From Bimuria novae-zelandiae CBS 107.79 (taxonomy: Eukaryota; Ascomycota; Dothideomycetes; Pleosporales; Didymosphaeriaceae), in the NCBI GenBank assembly GCA_010015655.1, contig ML976662.1, forward strand, positions 330,255 through 394,254: a stretch of 64,000 nt of DNA, in the 5' to 3' direction. The position numbers were made by a program, and so were the translations under genes. Under the pieces are notes generated by a model. It did not search any database. It had not been told where the DNA came from and was given only the letters and a program-made list of their open reading frames with translations. This document shows positions 55,250 through 64,000 of the stretch, one piece after another (the first letter of the stretch is position 1; every line of letters starts with the position of its first letter).

Positions 55250-58200
55250 TCCGGGGCGATTTAGATACTTATTGTAAAATTATCTTAACTTATAGGGGGC
55301 TCCTATAAAGTTTAATATAGAGTACTATACCAGATCTAGGTCATGTCCTACCTACTTAACTCTGTATTTAAGGGTATTTTAGGATAGCTTACTAGCTAAG
55401 ATCTCCTTAACTTCTTATTCCTCTACTCTATTAATAGGGACACCTAGCGGTTTCGGAGCTTCTTGTCCTAGTAGTAGGTCTTAAAGATCTTTATAAAGGA
55501 GATTTAGAGCAAAGATATTATAGATTCGGGACCCTAAAGGAAGTTTAAGTCTATATAAGTAACTAACTTATTTTATTACTTTAAAAGGGCCCTCCTACTT
55601 ATTAGACAGCTTTTAGCTAGGTCTTAACACCGCAAGATTGCGAGCGTTTAGATAGACTATATTACTAACTTCTTAGTTAACTAGGTAATAGTGTTAATTA
55701 ATTACGGATTGTATTTAGTTTTATACTCGTTCTATATTTTCCTTTGCTAGCTACTAAGCGGCATATGTTTATTTAGCTAGCAATTAAGCATCTTTAATAT
55801 TTAAATAGTCCTAGGGCTTGGTAAATAAGGTAGGATTCTAATCCTAACTTTAACAGGGTTCGGAGCCATACAGGATCTGGTAGGGTGACATACCAATAGC
55901 TAAATAGGGTAGAGTGACCTGCGCTCGATCGATCAGGGGTAGAAGTAAACTCTAGTTATCCTGGTAGTAGGATACAAAGGGGCGTAGCCTCTAGTCAATA
56001 TACTTATTCATGATTTCTGTCTAGCCATCTGTCTCTTTATAGTACGCGGTAGATAGCTTCACTTTAACGCCTATAATCTAATAAAACTCTAACTAGAATG
56101 TGGAAATAAACTAAGGACCTTAATTAGAGATAATAGACTCTAGAGTGTATCTAAATTAGTTCACCTATTATACAAACAAGTTAGCTATTTCGCGGGCATT
56201 AATTAATTTATAGCAAGAAATAGATACCACTTATTTAGATAAATAATTAATAACTACTATAATCTAATCGTATCTAGCCCTGTCCTTAGAATTTTTTTTA
56301 AAATTAATGCATAGATATTGCATAGGCCTATTAGGGATAGGTAACGGATACAAAAACCCTAAAGTAGGGGTCTGCCTTAGGTGTGCACGTTAGCAGGGAA
56401 TGCAGTTTTACATATACCGCTTATAGGTAGCTTTTATTCCCTTCTAGTAGTACTTTCGAGAGAGCAACTAGTAGGTTTTTGTATAACCTAGATAAGCCGT
56501 TGACTTCTAATCATGGATTTCCCGGATAAGGCGGGTACACAGAGTAGATTCGAGAGGGACGCACAGTCTGTCATTATATAAAATAAGACTGTTATAAATC
56601 TAATATTTCTCTAGTAGGGACTAGTGTTCTATAATAAATTTAAGGCAGTTCTCCTGCAGCAAGGCTTTAATAAGTTAATAAAAATTTAGACTTATAATAT
56701 CTTTATTAGTTAATAAGGCGAACACGTTGACTTTGGCATTAGACTTCTTAATATAGGTCTAGGCTAGGTCGGAGTTAATTTAGGGGTTGAGTTAATAGGG
56801 CCCTAAGAATACTTAGCTATAATTATTATTTTAAATAGCCTTAAGGTCCGCAAGATCTTATTTTTATTAACTTAGGATATTAGCTCTAGCGTTACTTTTA
56901 CTTAGCGTGTATTTAATCTAAAAGTTAAACGAGGATAGCATTTCGTACTAGCGAACTTAATAAGTATTAAGGACCTTAGTAGTTATAAAGTATTCTAAGG
57001 ATTAATAATCTAAAAGAACTTAGATTATAGTTTAGATAGAAGCGAGTTCTGCGCGCCACTTAATAAAGGTAGTAATAATAGCGAATAATTCCTTATTATA
57101 GATCTTTTAGTTTAGTTTGGATCCGGTTAGGACATAACTGTAGAATGCCACTAGTTAAACTTTTCTATCTAGATATTCCTAGGATAGTACTCCTGCAATT
57201 ACTCTGTCTAATACGTCTGTTTCTACCCTAGTAGGTAGTTTAGGGTCAAAGTAATAGAGGGTAGGAATAGCTAGTAACGCCTATTTAATTTATTAGAAAA
57301 CGACTTCACACTCTAAACTCTATTTAAATAGGATTTAAGGACTTTATAAGGTACTAATAGGTTTCGCAATGCGGGAGAAGTCCTTAATAAATTACTAATA
57401 GAACCTAGTAAATCTAAGAAACAACTTCACACCTGTTATAATCGTAGGGGCTTTCTAGTTCCGTAGTGCTTCTACCTTGGCTAGATCTACCTCCATACCA
57501 GTATTGGTAAGGATATAACCTAGGTATCGGGTCCAAGTCACATGGAATTCACTTTTAAGAATGTCGACTTAGAGGCCAGCTTTTTAGAGACAATCTAACA
57601 CCTTCTAAACGTGCTTAATGTGTTCCTTAATAGTGTTAGAATAGATAAGGATGTCATCCAGGTACGCAATACAAAAGTTGTTAAGATAATTAATAAGAAT
57701 GTTATTTATGTATCGCTAGTAGGTAGCTAGTCTATTACATAACCTAAACGGCAATACCTTACACTTATAAGATTTATATTAAGTCTAAAACGTAGTGTAC
57801 TCTTCTAATTTAGGATTTATGCGAATTTTATTAAAGGCAGCTTAGATATTAAATTTAGTAAATATCTTAGCCTTAGAGGGGCAAGCTAAAAGTTTGTTAA
57901 ATCTTATAATTAGGTAGGAGTTCTTTTAGGTTAGAAGATTAAGTTTGTAATGGTCTACATATATTTAAAAATCTCTATTTAGCTTTCGTACACAAAGGAT
58001 AGGAGACGAGAAAGGGCTTTAACTATGCTTAATAAATCCCTTTTAAAGATGTTCTAGAACGTACTTTTTAATAGCCTCTAGTTCTTCTAGACTGGATTTA
58101 TATAGAGGACTATAGTTGTTTAGAAGGGGTTCGGTAAGTATAATCTTATAGTTATATAGTTAGCGCGAGGGCAGCTTATCGGTCGCAGTCTTGCTAAATA

Positions 58201-60340
58201 TATCCTAATACTAATAGTATATCTAGGGAAGTCGTTCTTTAATAAAATAAGCATTCTTAGGATCTTTAGCATGGCGTTAAGTTCGTATATAGTCTAACAG
58301 GCGTTCGATTTCGTACAAAGAAGTAGTAAAGAATTCGTTAACTAGCTTTTTTATGTTAAAGTAAAAGGCGTTTACTAAGATAAAAGCAATTATAGGCATC
58401 CGCATCGCCTGCGGAGCGGATACGGAACAGGCAGGTTTTAGAGCGGGATCCTGAGAAATTAGGGGTACTATCTTCCTACTTAGAGGGAGAGGATAAGGCA
58501 GTCGAATAAGGCCCTTAATATAATTAACTATAGGGCTATTTTTTATCTATTATTGTTCCTGTTCCTATAGGATATCCTAGCGACGAATGTCTTACTACAC
58601 CTCTAAGTTCTAAATTAGCTATTCTAGCTACATCAAGATAGTTTTAGAGGGATTATAGGTCTTAAAATACTTTACTAGCTATAAAATCTAATTCTACTCT
58701 ATATCTAATTAAAGCTTAAAGCGCTTAAGCTATTAGAGTCCTAGGATATAGTCTTATATTCCTAAGTTTATTACTATAAAGGGGTAGTTACAAATTGTTC
58801 GCCTATCTATCCTTATGTGCAAACAAATGTATCGGTCTACTAGGGCACAAATCTTATTTAAAAACCCTCGAACTATAACGTGGTATAGCAGTTTTTGGAT
58901 AAGAATATAAAGTAACTAAGATAAAGAAGCTATAATTTAAAAATTAATAAAAAGAAAACCTTAGGCACTAGTGTTAATAAGGGCATTAAATTAGATCCCG
59001 TACCTATTTAAATAAAGTATAAAGGGGGTTTAAAAGTAAGGACCTCCTAGTAACTTTAATAAATCTATATTAGAAAAGTTATACTTACTTATACCTAGGG
59101 CGGAGGCTTTTCCTAGGCGTCTTTATTTCTCGGGGATGCTTCCTTATCCGCATTAACGTATTCTTAATTAGAGTCTAGTTCCACTCTAATCTCGTGGACG
59201 CGGGGTTAAGGGCAATCTCTAATAAAGTATCTTAACTTTCTATAGTTATAGTAGGTGTTAGAACTTATCTATATTATTAGAAGTTATAACGGCGGGACTA
59301 TCCTGTCTTAGGGCGCATTTAGAGTAGATTCCTTAATAGGCCTATATAGTACCTTAGTTAGGGTACTAAGGTAAATTTCTTCCTTATAGTTCTTCTAACG
59401 CAGAAGTTAATTTATACTAGTTATAAAGTAAGTAAAGGGACTTGTTAGTACATTCCGCGTTTCTAAGTCAAAGGCTATTAGGTAGGCCACTATTTTTTTT
59501 AAAGGAATTATTCTACAGGTACTTAAACCCTATATTTAGAGCCCTTAAGGATAGTATTATCTTTTCCCACAGGAATAGAGACCATTTATCCTTATAAACT
59601 CTACCTTAGATTACTACACTAATAAACTTAGCCTTAAAGGTAAGGAAAGTTTCCTTAGAGGTTATCTCTAAGCGTTAGAACGTAGTCTAGTACTTAGCTT
59701 CCTTATTACTAGATATAAAGAAGGATAATAGTAGTTTAATCATCTCCTTAGTATTCTTAAACTATAACGTATCTAAAGTAGCTAGGTACTAGGGTTCTAA
59801 ATATTCGTGAGCAGTACTAAAAGTATATCCCTATACTAATGCTATGCAAGCGCGTTTACTTAAATAGTAATCCGCGTTAATCTCGAAACGGTCCCTAATT
59901 AATGCTTGCTATTAAGGAAAGGTAGGTTCTTTTTTATTAATTAGGGATTCTATCTTAGGAGTTCGCTTAGATAGCTTTGCCATAATAGTGGCGGGAGATT
60001 CGGACTAGTATCAGAGGGCTATCAGGGGTAATTCGATTATAGGCCGGGCTTAGTCCCTAGCTTAGGATTCTCTAGTTAATTGCTCTAGTTATGCTTACAT
60101 TTAACGCAATTAGTTCTAGAGAGCTATTACTAAGTTAGTGGATTAAACTAAATTAGCTCTAGATCTAATAATAGGATTATCTAGAGCATTATTACTTTCT
60201 TTATCTTCTTCGCTCTTCAAAGGTTCTAGGGGTGGCTAACAGTCTCCCTAAGTCCGACTCCGGGCCGCCTGCCGTGCCGTTTTTAACAATACTAAAGCAG
60301 ACATTAACGTTTAATTTTAAGTCTATAAGTTATTAGTAGT
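55250..60340 (-). pseudogene. Gag-Pol of element C, decayed but with intact YLDD
   Basis: Minus-strand RT with [11 protein letters not shown] at about 57640-57680, so the catalytic Asp pair is unchanged. RNase H and integrase extend leftward to about 55250, and protease and gag rightward to about 60300. TAG/TAA codons are frequent in all domains, so no full product is possible. Confidence 0.8.
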
Positions 60341-60558
60341 CACTACTTTTCTACCTTGGCGCAACTTTACGCGACTTTTTTAAAATTAACCTAATTTATC
60401 TATAATTAGGAGTTCTAAACCTAAAGGCTTTAGTTAGTAGGAGGTCTCTAGAATCCTACCTGTAAAGAAAACTAGGGACGCGCTAACGCAGGTCTATTCT
60501 ATTCTCGTAGTAATATTCTTTAAAGCTATTACTAGTAATAGTAACCTTTTCCGTATAA

Positions 60559-60944
60559 TATATTAGCGCAGGTTACTTAAAGGATTAATATTAGTATATC
60601 TTTTAGTAAAGGCATATAAGAGTGCGTATATAAAAATATAGCCTTAAATAAATTAAGTGCCTATAGGCCTAGTACGAAAGGATACAGAAAAGATACTAAA
60701 CTACAAAGGCCCTAAGCTCCTCTAAATACACCTCTTCCTAGATGGCTAGCTAGCATATAACTGCTATAGGTTAACCGTCGGTCTAATAGATCCAAAATAG
60801 GTCCAAATCGAATCCGTAGTTCCCCATCGGTCTAATAGATCCGAAATTGGTCCGATACAGATAAGTGTCGGTTTTCGGATAATCTCGAATCCTGTCTTAA
60901 CTGACCAAGGGTTCTCGTGTCGACGAGCGATTGTTCCTGTTACA
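60559..60944 (-). repeat. 5' LTR of element C
   Basis: Plus strand starts TATATTAGCGCAGG and ends CTGTTACA, followed by ATTAA. Confidence 0.93.
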
Positions 60945-60949
60945 ATTAA

Positions 60950-62285
60950 TCGTCTCTTAGAGGTTGGCCGTAGGCGAGGTCTAATACATGTCGACCCAGC
61001 GCTAGCACTATCTAAGATAGTGCGCAGCTAGAGGTGCGCCAGCCTGATATTCTCTACTACACTCTTAATAGTACAGGATTACGGAGGCCTTGTAATTAGA
61101 CACACCCCCTTAGCTTAGGCATATCCTTAAGCTAAACGCTTTGCTATAAATAGTCTATCCTCTACTCTATTTTAAAAGCCTCTATCCTCTGCTGTAAATC
61201 CTATAAGGTAACCTTTTAATTAGTAATCTTGTCTAATAAACTTGCAAGTCCTAGTTTATCTAAAAACTTATTCTATTTATTTACTAGTAGGACCTTAGTT
61301 AGACCGTCTACTACTATATCCTTTAGTTTTTAATAGATTATATTAATCGTTCCTTTATCCACTCTCTACTTTAGCTAATAATTGTGGGTATCTACATAGC
61401 GTAGCTTAGTCTGTAACTTTGAGATCTCTTTAGTAACAAGGCGAATAGTTTATTAATTATTATAATTAATTATAATTAGGTAATTACTTATAGTAATCTA
61501 GAGCTTCTAAAGTAGTTATAAAGTAAATATAGCTTCCTTAGCTACCTATAAAAGTGCTAGCAATTCGGCCTTTATTATTAATATATTAACTATATCTTGT
61601 TTGCTTACTTTCTAGGCAATTATGCCACTAAATAGTTTAATAATATATCCATGTAAACTCTTATAATCTAAAGTATTATTAGCAAATAATATATTGCTAG
61701 TTACTTCTAGAGTGTCTGCTCCTCCTAGCTGTAGACCTAGTAATCTAGTCTTTGTAAGGTAAAGGAGGACTCGATTGACAGTAACGTAATAATCTTTACT
61801 TAGATTAAATAGAAAATGTAATAGTCTAGAGCTTATAAAGGCGATATCTAGTTAAATAGTAATTACTATATAGAGGATTAATCTAACTTTACGCTAATAT
61901 TAATTAACCCTAGCCTTACTAGCTAGTCTTATTCGCGAAAGTAACTTAATTAAAGCTATTAGTATTTTATATTATATCTTATAGTAATCTATAAGACGAG
62001 ATATTTCATTAATATATAAAACTTGTAAAAGCAAAATCTTTCGTTTAGTGTAGTCTCTAATTACTTTAACTCTTAGAAACTACTATAGATACTTTTTACT
62101 AGTAAGGGTAAACTTAGTGCTTATTTTTGCGATGGTCGCTTCTGCGGTAGACTTATAATCCTTTTAATAGGCGATAATTAGATTATCTATATAAAAGAAA
62201 ATAATAAGTCCTTTCTTAATTAGATAATAAGGCTTATAAGGAACTATAGTAAACTCTCTTTAATAAAGTAGAGGAGAGATGCGTA
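60950..62285 (-). pseudogene. Copia RT C-terminus and RNase H, decayed
   Basis: FFYIDNLIIAYQKDYKSTAE near 62195-62140, then RLIDYYKI near 61985. RNase H-like sequence follows with several frameshifts towards 60950. No LTR is seen at its left end. Confidence 0.7.
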
Positions 62286-62741
62286 TGTTAGGATCTGAAC
62301 ATGTATAGGACGCGGAGGACCAACGGGCCCTCAGCGGGGGTGACACTTGGTGGGGTTGCGCAACCGAGGTCACGTGATGTACCATCCAGCCAAGGCAGCA
62401 CCAGCCATAGATGGCAGCACCAGCCATGGAAGGCAGCACCAGCCGTGGATGGTGACACCAGCCATGGATGGCAGCAAGACCTTGGATGGTACAGAAATCC
62501 TTATGTATATAGGAACGCGAGAATGATCTCTCATATTCGCATTCAACCTGTTTATCAATCTATCGTTTGGATCTGAATAAGCAACCTTGTTGATTTGATT
62601 GTGCTGTACACACCTTCGATACCAACGCCCTCAGTGACAGGCGCAAGCTATCACTACAACCCTTTCCCGTCCTACCAGTACTCCTGTCCGAGAACCAACC
62701 TTAGCCCCTTAGAGAATAGCTACCTCTTTGGGATCTTAACA
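62286..62741 (+). mobile_element. Solo LTR (456 bp) inside the copia element
   Basis: Starts TGTTAGGATCTGAACATG and ends GGGATCTTAACA, with GCGTA at 62281-62285 and 62742-62746. A TATA box (TATGTATATAGGAACG) near 62503 and the CACGTG at 62371 suggest plus orientation. Almost unmutated. The overlapping 91- and 62-codon open frames are chance readings of its repeats. Confidence 0.95.
62387..62490. repeat. About 20-bp tandem repeat in the solo LTR
   Basis: Five or so units of GGCAGCACCAGCCATGGAT with one or two changes each. It sits upstream of the LTR TATA box, where enhancer-like repeats are common in LTRs. Confidence 0.8.
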
Positions 62742-62746
62742 GCGTA

Positions 62747-64000
62747 GTCCGTAGAGTGCATTATATAGTTAGAGGATTGCGCCTGCTCGCGAGTAGCCGC
62801 GAGGCATCTTTATGTAGATTTCTCTGTCTAGCTTTGCGTGGACAAAGGCGTTAGTAACGTCGTGTTAGATAAGCTCTAGGTTAAACTAAGCTATAGTTAA
62901 TATAAGTATATAAAAGAATTATCTTATAAGCGTTATAGCGTAGGTATCTTATAGGATAGGATATTACTATTAATTACCTCTTACTACTAATCTTGCTTTA
63001 TACTTTTGTAATTAATAGTATTTATTAAGCTTATAAGTATATACCTATATATAGTTAAGAATTTAATAACCTACTGCTTTTACTAGAGTAGCTATAACCT
63101 TACTTTAGGACTTTATTTCCTTATAGCTCTAGAAATAGGATTATTTAGCTTCTTTCTATATATTATAAAGAGGGTGATCCTTAAGCTTGCTTTTGCAGGT
63201 AGGTAGTTCTAGTAGTAGGCTTCTATGTGGCTTCTTACCCACAGTAATTATGCGTTTAAGCTAGGCCTTATCTAGTATCTTGCCTTAATACTTGCCACTA
63301 CCTCTTACTTCTATGCCTGCTATAAATGCCGTGGCGTAAGGACTAACTTATTTTTGCCCTAATTATACTCTTAGGGATAGTTTAGCTTAATTATTTCTAG
63401 CTAGTAATTAGGCAAGGAGTATAACTAGTAGTAAGGTTAATAAAGATATTAAATAATTATAATTAACCTTTCTACTTTTTTTATACCGTAGGGTCCCTTT
63501 ATCCTCTTCCCCCGGCGCCTTAGTGATTGTCTCATTTTTATAGAACGACTCTGTGGCTTAATCCTAGCGAGGTGAGGGAGGTAACTCTACTAATTATACC
63601 CATATTACTATCCCTTCTAAGGTGTTAGGCATAAGATTATCTATTAGGTCTTTAGTCTTGCCTAAGAATACTATATCTTTGTTTAATATAATATTATAAG
63701 TACTAATTAACTTTGCGAGTAAGGGAATCTATATCCTTTAGATATTAAATAATTAATAGCTAATAAGGTAGTTAATCTAAGCTTTTAGATCTAATCTTTA
63801 GAGTTTGCTCTTACTACGCTTTATATTATTAGTTATTACCAAAGCTTTATAGCTATAAGCCTTAAGATAAGCTTAATTTAGCTTCTTTAGTTAAGTAAAC
63901 ACGCTATTTTAAAAGGCTACTAATATAAAGAATACTTTATAGAGTAATCTCTAGTAGTTAGCGTAGTTTAGAGTTTAATTATAGAGGTATACTGCTGTCC
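62747..64000 (-). pseudogene. Copia RT N-terminus and upstream polyprotein, incomplete
   Basis: VTNAFVHAKLDREIYIKMPR near 62850 is the copia RT block, with LYNALYGLR near 62755 directly before the solo LTR. The remaining sequence to 64000 is stop-rich and probably the RT/integrase linker. It continues beyond the window. Confidence 0.7.

Larger units (their letters stand above)
54059..60944 (-). mobile_element. Ty3/gypsy element C, complete (6886 bp)
   Basis: LTRs 54059-54444 and 60559-60944 (both 386 bp) with ATTAA duplication (54054-54058, 60945-60949). Minus-strand polypurine tract AAAGGAGGGGGTAG abuts the left LTR, which is the 3' LTR. It inserted into the copia element. A solo LTR of the same family lies at 23127-23512. 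Confidence 0.94.
53996..64000 (-). mobile_element. Ty1/copia element, decayed, interrupted, runs off the window
   Basis: Segments 53996-54058, 60945-62285 and 62747-64000 join when element C and the solo LTR are removed. Minus-strand RT: VTNAFVHAKLDREIYIKMPR near 62850 and LYNALYGLR near 62755, then FFYIDNLIIA near 62190 (YVDD changed to YIDN), followed by RNase H. This order of domains after integrase is copia-like. The 3' end is truncated or unrecognised against B2. Confidence 0.75.

Noticed and set aside
62301..62576. 91- and 62-codon open frames with Gly/Trp-rich repeats
   Set aside because: Translation of the LTR minisatellite; ends with the solo LTR.

Overview
The window comes from a filamentous ascomycete (Pezizomycotina) and lies in an AT-rich, transposon-packed compartment. 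The basis is fungal introns (GTAAGT or GTATGT, a CTAAC branch site, 45-51 bp), fungal Fot1/pogo, hAT, Ty3/gypsy, Ty1/copia and Tad-like LINE relics, and pervasive C-to-T / G-to-A decay that turns CAG, CAA and TGG codons into stops and raises TpA, the signature of repeat-induced point mutation (RIP). No prokaryotic feature, tRNA or rRNA was recognised. The species cannot be named from the sequence.

Layout. 1-2640: two intron-rich genes on the minus strand, a decayed DDE/MULE-like transposase gene and the start of a C2H2-type protein gene. Their introns resemble each other beyond the splice signals. 2765-3020: a LINE 3' end in reverse. 3021-6267: decayed DNA with two GC-normal islands. 6270-8159: Fot1/pogo-like element, copy 1 (TA duplication), then a 53-bp tandem repeat. 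About 8440-20605: chromodomain Ty3/gypsy element A, split by a second gypsy element (E1, 11658-17402, CTTAA duplication). About 22150-37323: a Tad-like LINE split by a solo LTR (23127-23512), an hAT element (26103-29352) and gypsy element B1 (30327-37084), ending in a (TCAA)n tail. 37324-39500: the only clearly intact host island, with two convergent genes, a spliced 148-aa small protein and a 277-aa APH-family kinase. 39503-41392: Fot1/pogo-like copy 2. 41395-43739: fragments. 43740 to about 53995: gypsy element B2, carrying a pogo element in its LTR, a solo LTR of family A and a second hAT element. About 53996-64000: a decayed copia element that runs off the window, split by complete gypsy element C (54059-60944, ATTAA duplication) and a solo LTR (62286-62741).

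How it fits together. The nesting order can be read from target-site duplications at eleven insertions (CTTAA, GAAAG, TTAGCATC, AAAAC, TCTAC, GTAAATAG, ATTAA, GCGTA and three TA). Almost all transposon genes are broken by internal stops, so the region is probably transcriptionally quiet heterochromatin. The points most worth following up are the related introns at 1-2640, the TCACGTGA palindrome shared by LTRs of different families, the opposite-strand ORFs near the 3' LTRs of the gypsy elements, and the His/Cys small protein in the intact island.
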